Below, piece by piece: positions 22,438 to 33,618 of a stretch of DNA of 64,000 bases; the stretch's first letter is position 1; each line of letters starts with the position of its first letter. Source of the DNA: Alternaria dauci. Taxonomy: Eukaryota > Ascomycota > Dothideomycetes > Pleosporales > Pleosporaceae. The stretch covers positions 1,302,001-1,366,000 of the forward strand of contig NC_091273.1 in the NCBI RefSeq assembly GCF_042100115.1. Direction: 5' to 3'. The position numbers were made by a program, and so were the translations under genes. The notes under the pieces were generated by a model, which made no database searches, had not been told where the DNA came from, and saw only the letters and a program-made list of their open reading frames with translations.

Positions 22438-23964
22438 TCATGGCTTCTGCCCCTGTGACTGAGGCTCCGGTGTTGATTCGACGCCCTCCATGCCCCCCAT
22501 ATCCTTGCTTCTCGAGAACGGGCCACCTTCGGTGGTAGTGGGCGTCCCAAGCTTATCTGTTGGGTACTTTTCCAGGTCTTTATGGCTTGTCGAAAACGTG
22601 GATATTACAGGCGTGTAGTTCTGCGGGTGGTCGGCCTGGGTGGGCGTCTTCGCGTCAGGCCCGGCCGAAATTGGGCTGAGTAAGCTCTCGGGTCCGTTGT
22701 TTGCCTCGGGAGGCAGCAGTTCGGGCTGTGACTGTATAGCACCAACGAGGCCATTCCAGCCTCCTTCAATGTCGCGCAGTAGGCGGACATACTCCTCGGG
22801 CACAAGTCCGCTCTCACCAGTCTTCGGGTCTTGGGCTACCAGCCAACCCTGGCCGTGTCTGTATGACACCAGTATCACTTGTCCTTCTACCAGCGGTAGC
22901 TCGTTGTCATTTTCGCGCGCAAAGTCGAACAGGGCGACGGCCTTGCCGTGCATCTCCTCGTCAGGCGACGCAATCGTGAACTGGTAGTCGCGCGAGAAGC
23001 GACTGTCGTCGTGTATGTAGTCCTCAGGTTCTGACATTTCATCGTCCGAGTCGTAAGGCGGGCCTTCGACGTCTGCGTTGGCATCCGCGTAAGCGCGTTG
23101 TGGGAGGGTGGTTGCGAAATGCGAGTCTCGTCGTGATGCTCCTTCTGGCACACCGAGCCGCGACGACTCGGGCGGATATGTGATGTACTCGCCGCCAGAT
23201 CCGTTTGCAGCCTCATCGTTGACAAACTGGCTGCTCTCGCCGTTCAGTGGCACTATCGAGCCGCGCCGTTGGTCCTCCGGATATCCTCTTCGCCCGCGGG
23301 TGTGATCGAAGTTGACTATGTTGGATTTGTGCTTCTTGTGTCGTGCGCCGTGGTGGCTGGTGACTACCGGGCTTGAGATGTCGTCATCCTCGCTGTAGGG
23401 CGGGCCTCCGTCGTATGCTGTTTGTGGGAGTTGTTCGCCATCTTTTTCGTCCCAGGACCCCGCAGACCAGCCGCCTCGGTCGCTGCGCCATGCCACGGGT
23501 GGCGGATCTGATAGTCTACGGCTGTGTTCACTCGCTGGAGTTGACAAGTCGGAAGGCTGCTCCGGGAGCGGGCCGTAGAAAAGAGGATGGGCCGAGCCAT
23601 ATGCGAAGTCGCGCACGAGCGTGTAGGGCAGACTCGAGTGGAAAATGGGGAAGGCAGTCGATTGCGGCCTTGAGCGTGCGGATTGATGTGTGTTGGATGC
23701 GTTGGAGAAGGTGGATAGGCGCTTGTTCATGTAAGAGCTTGCGCGCTCAAGCTTCGCTTTGGAAGGCGGGGAAGTGACGAGCGGGGGCAGAGAGGTACGA
23801 TTCACGCCCACTTGTGCGGATGCGCCAGGATCGCTCCTGGGGGATAAGACATCGGCAGCCATGTCTCGTTCGCTGTATGTTCCTTGGACAGCCACTCCCT
23901 CGACTATGTCCTTCAGCCGGGGCGGGTCGGCGGCCGTCTCTGACGCTGAATTGGTGTCTGTCAT
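22438..23964 (-). CDS. SH3-domain adaptor, Nbp2/Skb5-like
   Basis: Intronless, 508 residues, ATG at 23964. One SH3 domain is at about 340-397 (ALFDFARENDNELPL, then GWLVAQDPKTGESGLVPEEYV) with the ALYDF-like, acidic, Trp and Pro/Tyr binding positions present. N-terminal of it is the LVRDFAYGSAHPLFYG segment (about 117-131) seen in fungal Nbp2 orthologues. The rest is disordered and rich in Ser/Pro/Asp. Yeast Nbp2 and fission-yeast Skb5 recruit PP2C phosphatases or PAK kinases to tune cell-wall and HOG MAP-kinase signalling; the same cytosolic adaptor role is likely here. The plus-strand frame overlapping its start region (23759-24607) is a shadow. Confidence 0.85.
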   Translation of the reverse strand: MTDTNSASETAADPPRLKDIVEGVAVQGTYSERDMAADVLSPRSDPGASAQVGVNRTSLPPLVTSPPSKAKLERASSYMNKRLSTFSNASNTHQSARSRPQSTAFPIFHSSLPYTLVRDFAYGSAHPLFYGPLPEQPSDLSTPASEHSRRLSDPPPVAWRSDRGGWSAGSWDEKDGEQLPQTAYDGGPPYSEDDDISSPVVTSHHGARHKKHKSNIVNFDHTRGRRGYPEDQRRGSIVPLNGESSQFVNDEAANGSGGEYITYPPESSRLGVPEGASRRDSHFATTLPQRAYADANADVEGPPYDSDDEMSEPEDYIHDDSRFSRDYQFTIASPDEEMHGKAVALFDFARENDNELPLVEGQVILVSYRHGQGWLVAQDPKTGESGLVPEEYVRLLRDIEGGWNGLVGAIQSQPELLPPEANNGPESLLSPISAGPDAKTPTQADHPQNYTPVISTFSTSHKDLEKYPTDKLGTPTTTEGGPFSRSKDMGGMEGVESTPEPQSQGQKP

Positions 23965-24111
23965 GCGCAGTAGATGTGACTTGTGCAGGTTGTCTGAGTC
24001 GTCGGCGATGGGCTATATGGGGGGGATTCCAAGCGCGGTGGAGGGCAGTGTGGGTGGCAGAGCCAGTTCGCGACAGAGGTCAGCCTTCAGTAATCAGGAA
24101 GAGTCCGCAGG

Positions 24112-24127
24112 AGCAGCAGCAGCAGCA
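24112..24127. repeat. AGC trinucleotide run
   Basis: About five perfect AGC units, non-coding, in the region upstream of the SH3 gene. Possibly length-variable between strains. Confidence 0.7.
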
Positions 24128-25230
24128 AAACGGGCTCCAGGCGGCCAGCGCACAAGGCGCACAAGCAGCGTTCAAATCAGAGCGAGCCGGTACGTCTGGA
24201 GCGGCTGTGGAATGGCAACGGCAGATGGCGCAGTGAGTCGATGTTTGTGTATCGGATGTTTCACGGTGGACGGTGACCAATGGGCCGGCGGGCGCGCTTG
24301 GAGCCTTCTGGAAGGACGGCGTCGGCTGTGTAGATGCGCCTGGCGATTGGGAGGGGGAAGCGGCGGGCGTGAAGATAATTCCACTGTAGAGCGGCTGGAG
24401 AAGCGCTCGCTGGGGGTCAGGCCTGGCGCTAACACTCGCCCAGTGAACAGGCGATGGGCTGCGCACCCGAGGGACGGCTCTGTGGCTTTGGATGGGCACC
24501 GTGCAGGAAGGGGAACGGCAACAGTGCAGCCAAGCGGCGACGCGACTATGGCGAGCGACTCGGCGGGTTCTGGATGTCGTCGAGGACCAGCGCGCGCGTG
24601 GTGGTGAAGGCCAACTCTATTTTTGGCACCAGGCAGCGGGGGAGGTGCTAGATGGATGCCAATGCTGTGTTTCAGGGCAAGTTTAACAGTGTCGTCAGAG
24701 GGGAATGGCACAAGAAGAGGTCCGCACTGGGGAACACTTTTCGAGTAGGAGAACAGGTCAACAGGCCTCAACACGGAGCCTTGGTGGCATCAACGAGGGG
24801 TGTGTGTGTTCTGACGGCTCTTCCTTTCCATGATTGCAAACCCCATCAATGCATGCTTAGGCTACTTTCACCCTAGTAAGCGTTTCAGGTCACCGACTAG
24901 CTGCATAGGGACCGCCTGTCGAGTGCGCTTCGAGGCCGACGAGGAACTTCCTTGACGCAATCTTCACCGCGTGCTGTCACGGGGTCGGACACATCATACC
25001 TGACTCGGATGTCATTCCTTTGGCCATGTCATCATCGTGTTCCGACCAGAATGCCCTGTGACAGATGCGCTTGCGCTGGGGTTACCTAGACGTGCCTGTT
25101 TAGGCTCACAGTATGCTTGCGCAATTGCATGGCGTCGCCCACGATCTCATCTAACGGGATACGATGTATACGAGGCAATGCTATACTGTCCAAGCGCTTC
25201 AGGAACAGGAAAACGCCTCGCGCCATTACG

Positions 25231-25258
25231 GCAAGGCAAGGCAAAGCAAAGCAAAGCA
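25231..25258. repeat. Short tandem repeat GCAAG/GCAAA
   Basis: Five consecutive units alternating GCAAG and GCAAA, then a partial unit, in intergenic DNA about 500 bp upstream of the Ssu72 start codon. Confidence 0.7.
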
Positions 25259-25746
25259 TTAAGTCGACCAGCCCCTCCATTTCGTCTGGTGTTCGGCGCC
25301 CCGCGTAATCTTTCATCCGGATGCTTAGTCATCCGCTAGCAAGATATTGGCTTGAGCTCCGAGCTGGACAAAGCCTGCATCCTCTACAGGCCTCGTGCCT
25401 TGCACAACCACCACCACCAACACCATCACCGCTACTCCTTCCAAATCCTGCCCATTTCCCTTATGTACGGGACTATGAGCTTGGGTCTCTACTCTTCTCA
25501 CTGTAAGTCTGTTCCTGTCCCCGATGCGTGCCCACCAATGCGATGATGAACACATATTGGAGCTGTCCTAGGCAGTAGCCTTTGAGGACTCTAATAATAA
25601 TATACACTGAAAATTCTGATCTCGCGTGAATTTGAAATAATTGCTGCCTACGAATGTGTGGAACCGTAGCTAACTCTTAAGAAGAATTTGCAAAACTGCC
25701 TACAGACGCGTCGAGCAGCAATCCGCCCGCTCACTTCACTTCGAAC

Positions 25747-26656
25747 ATGTCTGCCGACCCACGACTGCGCGCGAGGCAGGAGCAGCAGCCGCCTACGACT
25801 GCTGTTCCCCCACCACCCCCTCCGCCGCCAGCCGAACCCAGTTCCATGGGTATGGACGGCACCGGTGACGCGCACGCAGAGCAGAACATGGTGCCCGACA
25901 ATAGCTTCAAGCTCAAGTTCTGCACTGTGTGTGCGAGTAACCAGAACCGGTATGTCAAGTGCTGATCTGCCAACCCAACCTCTTGCTAACTTGCTTAGTT
26001 CCATGGAAGCTCATCTCCAGCTTGCCTCAGCCCACCTCCCTACCATCAGCTTTGGCACTGGCTCTCTCGTCCGTCTCCCCGGTCCAACCATCACGCAGCC
26101 CAACGTCTATCACTTCAACAGCACCACCTACCGCGCCATCCATGATGAGCTCGCTCAGCAGAATACTGCCCTCTACACCCACAATGGCCTGCTCAACATG
26201 CTTGGCCGTAATTTGAATATCAAGGGCTACCCCGAGCGTTTTCAAGATTGGGTGCCCGGTAAACCACGTCTTGATCATGCTGAAGACAAAGGTTCGCAGG
26301 GGACGGAATCTGGTGTTGTTGATGTCGTTATAACGTGCGAGGAGCGTTGCTTCGATGCTGTGCTAGAAGATCTCCACAACAAGGGCGGAAAGCTCAACCG
26401 ACCTGTTCATGTCTTCAACGTCGACATTAGGGACAACCACGAGGAAGCCCTCGTTGGCGGTAAAGCTATCCTCGACCTCGCGCTCAGCTTGAATGAAGCT
26501 GCGGCAAAAGAGAGGGAGCAACACGGTGATAGTGGATGGCAGTCGGGTGGCGGAGCTGCTCGTTCTGGCTTTGACGAGCGCGTTCCCGACATACTTGCTA
26601 CCTGGCAGGAGCGATGGCCCAACATGCCTGCACTCTGGAGTTTGGCATGGTTCTAA
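25747..26656 (+). CDS. ssu72: Ssu72 RNA polymerase II CTD phosphatase
   Basis: Two exons (25747-25949, 25999-26656; 49-bp intron with a TGCTAAC branch site) encode 286 residues. The phosphatase loop CASNQNRS (Cys62, Arg68) lies in [16 protein letters not shown], the Ssu72 hallmark. Other family blocks are [67 protein letters not shown] and the C-terminal [18 protein letters not shown]. The N terminus adds a poly-proline stretch not needed for the fold. The intron falls within the codon of catalytic Arg68, so unspliced mRNA encodes no active enzyme. The protein removes Ser5 phosphate from the polymerase II tail within the cleavage/polyadenylation factor in the nucleus, and acts in termination and gene looping. 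Confidence 0.96.
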
Positions 26657-27064
26657 TTCCTACATGGCGGCGTTACTGTTTTTAACATTCTGGCATATTT
26701 GCCTTTGATACCCATACTGCATAGCGAGGCGTTTTGGACACCACATCTCTATCACGAGCCCTTACGAATATACGATATCATGAAGCTAATCTTTGGCCGT
26801 TTGATTCGTGCGTTGATGTGGACCACAATGTGATATACGACATGACGTCGTAACACCAACGTAGCGTACGCGCACAAGCATCCACCCGCTATAGCCTCGA
26901 GGCACGGTCTGCAGCTAGCCACGTGTGCGTACCACGAGCTCATTGCGAAAGTCAATGTGCTTTTCGAGTATGCTAGCAGCAAACAATAATCTAATCTCTT
27001 CTGACATTTTGGTCAACATCTCCTAGCCCCCATTCAAGACGCCTCTACCCTACTCACCAGCACC
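26657..27064. other. Intergenic, no gene seen
   Basis: 3' flank of the Ssu72 gene and promoter of the small secreted protein. No motif beyond A/T-rich tracts. Confidence 0.5.
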
Positions 27065-27474
27065 ATGAACCTGGTGCTACTCGTCATCCTTGTTGCGAGC
27101 GTCATCGCAACATCTGAATCAAGAGGTGGAGATGGTGAAAGACGTTGTGGATGGGAACTCATGCAAATCCTCCGTATGTTCATTGATGGCCTATTCACTC
27201 CCTCACGGGTCGATCTGATATTACTCCAGAAATTCCGATACCCAAACTTGGCGACTGGTACGCAGAGCAAACTGGTGATCGCTCTTTGTGCGTGCTTCAG
27301 GATGATGGCTCCGAGTACTGCACTTGTATCTATGAGTGTGGAAACGGTGTTTGGAGGTCTCCCAACGAGACCAACCATCACAGCTGGAGACATGGGGATA
27401 AGAGCAGCATGTGGGAGTGGGAGTCAGGATGCAAGAAATACTGTCATGTTGGCGTATGTGACGGGCAGGGTTGA
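27065..27474 (+). CDS. Small secreted cysteine-rich protein (effector candidate)
   Basis: Two exons (27065-27173, 27230-27474; 56-bp intron GTATGT...CCAG) encode 117 residues. A hydrophobic signal peptide (MNLVLLVILVASVIATSES) is followed by a mature part of about 98 residues with eight cysteines: RRCGW, SLCVL, YCTC, YECGN, SGCKKYC and VGVCDG. An even number of Cys suggests four disulfides. The Trp-rich middle (VWRSP, SWRHG, MWEWESG) is notable. The intron splits a Leu-Gln boundary codon and gives an uninterrupted frame. No family is recognised. Size, secretion and Cys content match fungal effectors or antimicrobial proteins; that role is inference. It sits between a housekeeping gene and a tRNA, not in a cluster. 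Confidence 0.72.
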
Positions 27475-27847
27475 TGGAGCCCGAGCGGATGCAGGATTAA
27501 GCAGCAGGCGTTGTTGACATGCTACACATGGCTGTGTCTGGAAGATGGTAATGGCAATGTTTCACGAAATGAATGGGGAAATAACGAGTTTTGTTCTGTC
27601 GTGTGGAGAAACACTTACTGATCCCCAATGTGTATCATCATTTGATGAGAAGGGGAAACTAGCAACCGCACTTGCTCGTCCCTTAACCCAAACGGATGCT
27701 AGACAATCGTGGCCAAGTATTACGACTTGCCCTCTGGTCCCCACAATGAACAAAAAGAAGACTACGCATACATACGAAAAAAAAGTCACTTGGTCCTTGC
27801 TTGTTGCCTGGCCCTTCTTTGAGAGAACACAGATTGAGCAAAAAAGA
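27475..27847. other. Intergenic with the Pol III terminator of tRNA-Ser
   Basis: No coding sequence is supported. A six-A run at 27840-27845 reads as T6 on the minus strand directly after the tRNA 3' end, a standard RNA polymerase III terminator. Confidence 0.6.
27840..27845 (-). terminator. Pol III T-run terminator of tRNA-Ser
   Basis: Six consecutive T on the minus strand, beginning 3 nt after the mature tRNA 3' end. Confidence 0.75.
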
Positions 27848-27928
27848 CGACGTTGGCCAGATTCGAACTGACGCTCCCGAAGGAACAAGATTTCTAGTCT
27901 TGCGCGATAACCACTCCGCCACAACGCC
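27848..27928 (-). tRNA. tRNA-Ser(AGA)
   Basis: The minus strand folds as a type II tRNA of 81 nt without intron. The acceptor stem GGCGTTG pairs with CAACGTC (one G-T), leaving discriminator G. The A box (TGGCGGAGTGG) and B box (GTTCGAATC) are present. The anticodon stem CAAGA/TCTTG encloses the loop CTAGAAA with anticodon AGA at 27895-27893. The long variable arm with a CTTCGG loop confirms a serine tRNA. It decodes UCU and, with inosine, UCC/UCA. Confidence 0.93.
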
Positions 27929-28629
27929 CGATGTTGTTTCATGCTGTGTTGCTTGATGACATAATCGGTAATTTACTAGAAAATATCATTAAAGATATCG
28001 GACGGCTCTAAAGACTGGCCCACAACATTGCCGTGCCCAGCTTTGCTCTCCATTCCGTGGAACCTGGTGACAAACGGCCAACCAAAACGCCCCTTGCCTC
28101 GACCCAAGCGTGGAACTTTCGCAGTACACGTCACACTAGAGACTCAATATCCTGTCCGACATCTCTCAGGCTTTCGCGGTGAGTTCAATTGACATGTTCA
28201 AGGTCGACAGTGACTTGGCCAGTCGCACGTATTCCGCAAAAGGCAAAGCGCAAAGTCAACGCTAGCGTTAGGCCTCCATCTTATCACCGCCCTTGCCCTA
28301 CTACACCTTGAGAAAACAGTCGTCTTGGCCAGCCGACCTGTCGGATCATCAACGTTCCGCCGCAAACTCCGGCTTCCGCGAAAGGACATGCATCAGTGCC
28401 GTCGGAATGTTTGTCGTGGCTTGCAGCAGAAACAACCGTCAGCACCTATTGTGTCCAATCTGAACGGTCTTCATCTAAGCAGCGTCGCCATCAGTCCCTT
28501 CAGGAAGCCGGTACGTCGCGGAAACAAGTACCCTCCAGGCTTCTGCCAGAACATTGCCATAGGCTAGGCCTCTTCAGCCCCGATATCATCGTCTTCCGTA
28601 CCCTTGATGCAACACCACTCGTGTCCAAA
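27929..28629. other. Intergenic, no gene seen
   Basis: 5' flank of the tRNA and promoter of the Zn2Cys6 regulator gene. No supported coding sequence. Confidence 0.5.
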
Positions 28630-30750
28630 ATGGTGTATCGCGGGCGACCATCAACGGGTTGCAAGAAGTGTCGCGAGAGAAAAATCAAAGTGAGTAACGG
28701 GCTGCGTTCATTTGTATGTCAGGCAATGCGTCATGAACCCCTCAAGGGTATGGCGCGCGAGGTTGCTGTTGCGTGCCGTGTGCCGCGACTAGCCTCTTCC
28801 TAACTGGGAATCCAGTGCGATACGGTAGCTTCAGATCTCAGTTCCGATTCGTACTACGAGTTCGATGTAGCCTCGGTGATTCAGGTTGCTGACTAGACGT
28901 CTACAGTGTGACGAGCGTCCAGGTGGTTGCGTGAAATGCTTTGAACGTAAATTCCAATGCCCTGGGTACGATCGAACCGTCGACGCTTTCTTCCACGATG
29001 AAACCGCACAAACTCGGGCGAAAGCGAAAAGGTCAAAGGCAAAAGCCATTGCCGCGCGTGATGCACGAGATAACAGAGATCTCCGAGAGGCATATCTACA
29101 GATCATGGCCAAACAATGTCCGGGAACGGCTATCACAGCGCCGCTCATTGACCAGGGCATATCCTTCTTCATGTCCTACTACTGCACGGGCGTGGATCAG
29201 CCGTCTATGCAGTCGATCGAGTATCAGCAGCATCTATCCACACACGGCTTCCATCCACTCGTCGCAACGTCAATGACGGCCTTGGGTATTGCTGGTGTAG
29301 CCAACCTGTACATGGATTCACGGCTGAAAAGCGAAGCGACACGTTGGTATCTTGAGGCTATCAAAATGGCCAATGCAGCAATTTCCTCGCCGGAAGACGT
29401 AACGGCCGATAGCACCCTCACATCGGTCAACCTTCTCAGCATGTTCGAAGCAACGTTCAACGACAACTCCCTAGCTGGGTGGAGTAACCATGTCGATGGC
29501 GCTGCCTCCCTGATCAGAATGCGGGGCATGGGCCAATTTTCGACACCAGCGGGACAGAGAATGTATCTCCACACCATTGGTTTACTGACAATGAACTGCA
29601 TGGGAAAGGGTGTTTCCCTCCCTCAGTACGTTCATGATCTGAATACCGAAGTTGTAAAGCACCTCGATACCGAGGATCCTAGGAATCGGTTTTTCTTTCT
29701 GCACATCAAGACCATTGACCTGAGAGCGCGAATCCTAAATCAAGAAGCGTTCTCATTGATGGACATAATAGATTCGGCACTAGAGCTTGACGACGTTGCT
29801 GTCAACATCTTCAGAGATCAAGGTCCAGACTGGGACTATGATGTAGTGCCTTGCGAGGAACAAGAATGCTGCTATGAGAACTTCTACCATATTTACCCAA
29901 CCGCAACAGCAGCCCAAACCTGGAACTGGGTGCGTTACAATAGGATCTATTTCCACGACATTATACGAAATTGCATCTTAGCAGACTTCACCTCTAATTC
30001 ACCCACACTTGTCGGCACCAAGTACCATCGGCAACTAGAGACAAGCGCTCGCACTCTATACCAGCTACAATCTGACATCATAGCAAGCATGCCTCAATTC
30101 TTGCATGACGTGCCTGACGAAGCGCCGAGTAGAGTGAGCAGCCCGAGAAGTAGTGAACAGACCTCGCCAGGTGCGTCGGGGCGAGGCAGACCGTGGCCTA
30201 CATCAGCTAGTCCGACTCCAGCATCTCCTTATCGCAAAGCACTCAAGTCTCTTGATGGGAACTTTCGAGGCAACACACACAGTCTTATCAAAGCGCTGGT
30301 CGGAAATGGATCAGTAAAAGATCGACTCCCCATCGTGCGAGTCGCAGGAGGCTATAGCACCGTATGGGCACTTTATGTGGTACGGCTCCTAATCATGACT
30401 AGCATCATGATTTTACTACTAATAGCTCTGTGTAGGCTGCCGCCATGCCGTTGGCCTCGTCGAGAAGCCAAGACTTCATACACAACTGTATGACACGAAT
30501 CGAGCACGAGTTTGGTATCAACCAAGCCCGAGTGCTATCAAACGCCCTGAAACTGAAACGTCACCTTGCTGGCAAAGGCGCCATCGCTTTCGGTATCTGT
30601 CCGCAATACCTACCACCGGATGACGGAGTTTATGTTCCGCAGCAGCATCTATACAACAAGGTGGGTCAGAAGGTTCCTGAGGTCTTGATGGAGGCGTCTT
30701 TCCAGGCTGCACTGCCCACTGTTGCGGAGATTCTTTCAGGGCCAAAATAG
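28630..30750 (+). CDS. Zn2Cys6 fungal transcription factor with Fungal_trans_2-type region
   Basis: Three exons (28630-28689, 28907-30379, 30436-30750) encode 615 residues. The binuclear zinc cluster C11-x2-C14-x6-C21-x6-C28-x2-C31-x6-C38 is complete and is interrupted by the 217-bp first intron, right before C21, a common place in this family. A basic linker (RAKAKRSKAKAIAARD) follows. Residues of about 95-350 resemble the PF11951 regulatory region: HPLVATSMTALGIAG, YLEAIKMANAAIS, LLSMFEATF and HVDGAASLIRMRG. A Ser/Pro-rich stretch lies near 420. The C-terminal exon (QDFIHNCMTRIEHEFGINQAR) restores a typical end helix. It is a nuclear DNA-binding regulator with unknown targets; no biosynthetic cluster adjoins it. 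Confidence 0.92.
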
Positions 30751-31419
30751 TACAAACAAACCTGACTCGTGCAGGTCGTTGAGATGGCCGATGAGACGCC
30801 TGAGGCGCTATCGTGCGATATACTGGATTCAGTACACTGAGACTCGGTCAACGTTACAAGACCTACAATGCAGCGAGAGATAAACAAACAATTCGCGAAA
30901 TATCACGGTCACTTCGGACGTTGCAACAAAGCGCTCACCCTTATCGTCCTTATTCGGACTTTGTTGGACGTAAAGACGATCGATTCGACAGGTTCTAGGG
31001 TTACGTTGTCCTCGAAGCTCGCTCCGACATTAAACTCAAGCCCATCGACCGTGGTACCTCACATATGAGTTTCGCAAATCACACCTATATTGCGGGTATT
31101 TGGAGCAATCTTGTGTCGATAATTCTCTGGATTGGGTAACAAGAAATGCAAAAGTGAAAAGGTTCAACCCGTAGTGTCCGGAAGAGGAAATTCGCTTCTC
31201 CTAATCGAGTTATGCGGGCTTTTCTTTGCTCTCCGACGAAGTGAATGTCTCCTGAATACCGCCTATGCGCACAGATATACCAATTGGAGGATCGCTTCCT
31301 ATGTTATATACCCCTCCACGAGTCCTCATGCACGACACCTTGAACAGCTCAATCGTACGACCCCCGCTCCAGACACCGTGCATCGAAACAACCCTCCGCC
31401 ACGAAGGTCTTCTTCTACA
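30751..31419. other. Intergenic, no gene seen
   Basis: 3' flank of the regulator gene and promoter of the F-box-like gene. The in-frame extension upstream of 31420 contains no credible start. Confidence 0.5.
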
Positions 31420-33111
31420 ATGACGACTACCTTCATTGCGCAGACAGGCTCGCCTCTGCTCGGACTTCCAGGGGAGATTCGGAACAAGATCATTCGAAAT
31501 ATTTTCAAGTATGAGGATCCAATTGTGCTGGTACCGCCTATTGGTCCTATAATATATCCGTCGTCGCCGGCGATGGGAGGTGCGACTCAGGACATCCCGG
31601 TATTTGTTACCTGCCGCCAGCTCCATGATGAGTGCAAGAGTATCTTTCTCACAAACAACACCTTTCTACTTTCCACGCATAACGGTACTTTCAAGGACGC
31701 TTCAACCATGGGTCTTTTGAGCAGATGGATGTTCGGTCTTGGTCCGTATCGCGACTACATACGCAAAGTGATTATCGACCTAAGCCCACTTTGTTCTGGA
31801 CCGTGTCGTCAGTTTCGGCCATGGATCGACTTGAAACCAATCATGATGGAGATCTGGCGTTACCAAGACATAATTACAGCGAATGGCAGCCGACAGCGCG
31901 CAAACATCGAGATATCCTTCGCATTCTCAGGGCGTTCACTTCATTTGCATGTACATCATGCACCGCGAGATACCATCAGCGACTCTAACCTGAACGCGAT
32001 AATCGCGCTGCTGACTCCCCAGCGGAGTCCGGAGATGAGTCCCTACCTACAATCACCACATGTGCTTCAAGCAATTCCGACCGAACTCAACAGCCCGCAA
32101 GCCTTATTTATCCTGGGTACGCCTAGTCATGTCGATCGCATGGAAATGCCATATATCAGGTACAAGTTGAATGGTAACGGTCAATTTGAACGACGAGGTC
32201 AGAGCGTGGACAACCGATCCGGTATCTTCCGTCTCCTATCCGTGGCGTCGCTCCGTGAAAAGCTTCTCTCTATGCTCATGGGTTCAAACGTCACTGAGAT
32301 TACATACGACATTGAGAATCGAAAAACCTCACCTCGCTTCCCGGAAACTTTCTCGATAAATCACTACTTCCGAGAACTGGCGCTCCTAAGGTTTTCAAAT
32401 GTCCGTGCTGTCGGAAAAATTCTTTCGTACAAGGCGCAGGCTACCTTCGATGACCTAAAGTCGATGCATGATTGGTGTGTGGCTAGTCGACTGTTCATTC
32501 GTAGCAAAGGCGGAGCCGAGTACGATAAAAACCCACTGAGTGTCCTGTTGCGATTTGAACTATCGGAGCGAGCCAAACTTTCGAAACTTCGGATCCCGAT
32601 AACAAACATCGTTGTGTCAACGACCAAGCTCCCATTGAACACAGAGATGCGGGTTGAGTTGGCCCAAATCAATTTCCCCGGTCATGATGAAGTTGCGGTC
32701 AAAACGACAACTCTTTACAGGCTTCAGCAACAGCTCCTTGTCTTCCTTGTCGACATTCTGGACTTCTACCCAGGCCAGAGTACTCAAGCCTGTCCACGCG
32801 TCACAATGAACGGGAAGTTCGCAATCGTGGAAGCTGAGTGTCAGCGAGAAAACGGAACTAAATGGGTTGTCAAGAACAAGAGTTCTGCTCTTGACTCTGA
32901 CGAGATGGAAGAGGAAATCGATCTGTGCATCAACAGACTGCTCGAACGGGATGATCCGGTTACAGCAGCATACCTTCCCCATCGCAAAGCCAACGATCAT
33001 GGGTATGATACTGCGTACGTCTTGGACTCGCCGCATGATCACTCGTTGCTAGGAGTGGCTGTATGGCTGGCTTGCTGCTTGCAGGAAGCAGGTCCAGCTT
33101 TCCATAGGTAA
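31420..33111 (+). CDS. F-box-like hypothetical protein
   Basis: Intronless, 563 residues from MTTTFIAQTG; a longer frame from 31132 lacks support. The N terminus SPLLGLPGEIRNKIIRNIFKYEDPI has the L-x-LP-x-EIRNxI pattern of the degenerate F-box/2EXR-type motif very common in expanded Dothideomycete families. The next part (VFVTCRQLHDECKSIFLTNNTF) is also typical: an early helix with C-R-Q-L that precedes a beta-rich region. The remaining 450 residues have no named domain. An SCF ubiquitin-ligase substrate-receptor role is possible but unproven. No signal peptide or membrane helix apart from a weakly hydrophobic C terminus. Confidence 0.82.
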   Translation: MTTTFIAQTGSPLLGLPGEIRNKIIRNIFKYEDPIVLVPPIGPIIYPSSPAMGGATQDIPVFVTCRQLHDECKSIFLTNNTFLLSTHNGTFKDASTMGLLSRWMFGLGPYRDYIRKVIIDLSPLCSGPCRQFRPWIDLKPIMMEIWRYQDIITANGSRQRANIEISFAFSGRSLHLHVHHAPRDTISDSNLNAIIALLTPQRSPEMSPYLQSPHVLQAIPTELNSPQALFILGTPSHVDRMEMPYIRYKLNGNGQFERRGQSVDNRSGIFRLLSVASLREKLLSMLMGSNVTEITYDIENRKTSPRFPETFSINHYFRELALLRFSNVRAVGKILSYKAQATFDDLKSMHDWCVASRLFIRSKGGAEYDKNPLSVLLRFELSERAKLSKLRIPITNIVVSTTKLPLNTEMRVELAQINFPGHDEVAVKTTTLYRLQQQLLVFLVDILDFYPGQSTQACPRVTMNGKFAIVEAECQRENGTKWVVKNKSSALDSDEMEEEIDLCINRLLERDDPVTAAYLPHRKANDHGYDTAYVLDSPHDHSLLGVAVWLACCLQEAGPAFHR

Positions 33112-33595
33112 AAGGCATGTCGATAGTAGCTCAGAATAATTCTCTGATCTGCGGTACTTCTTTTGATGAGAGCATTTTGCGTATGGGAACATATGGGTTT
33201 CGGAAGTCGTGAGTGGCTCGTCGGTTATGGGTCATCGCCAAACCACAGTTGAGCGGATGGGTAGCTCAGACTAGATAATTCTTGAACGTGACATAGGTTT
33301 CGAGCAAACGTTGGCCGATTGTGTGAGCATGTTGCGCAGTCTGAAACTTGACCAAGTTTGCTTCATATCGAGTTCAAACAATAAAGCAATTGCGTCCATG
33401 TCAACCAGTATCATATTCATATATGTGTCCACATCCTCCGTTGTTGTCAACCAGTATCAATCGACGGCTTACCTTCTGAACAAGAGTTCACGCACTCCGG
33501 GTTCCATGAGAAATTGTACGCCTTCCTGTTGCACGACTAGCCAGCAACGTCGCTACTGCGGCTATTCCATTCTTCAAGCTGAGTGCAAACTTTGG

Positions 33596-33618
33596 AATAC
33601 TCAAATACTCAAATACTC
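33596..33618. repeat. Tandem 8-bp repeat (AATACTCA)
   Basis: Almost three perfect copies of AATACTCA in non-coding DNA. Confidence 0.7.

Larger units (their letters stand above)
23965..25746. other. Long divergent promoter/leader region with simple repeats
   Basis: Separates the SH3 gene from the Ssu72 gene. The first 800 bases upstream of the SH3 start are GC-rich and open in several frames on both strands, which fits a long 5' leader more than a gene. It includes an AGC run at 24112-24127 and a pentamer-like repeat at 25231-25258. No supported gene. Confidence 0.5.

Noticed and set aside
23759..24607. 282-codon plus-strand ORF over the SH3 gene start
   Set aside because: Antisense to the SH3 gene N terminus and its GC-rich leader; composition is Gly/Arg-rich shadow with no motif.
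24172..24774. 200-codon minus-strand ORF upstream of the SH3 gene
   Set aside because: Pro/Arg-rich low-complexity sequence in GC-rich leader DNA, with other frames open over the same span.
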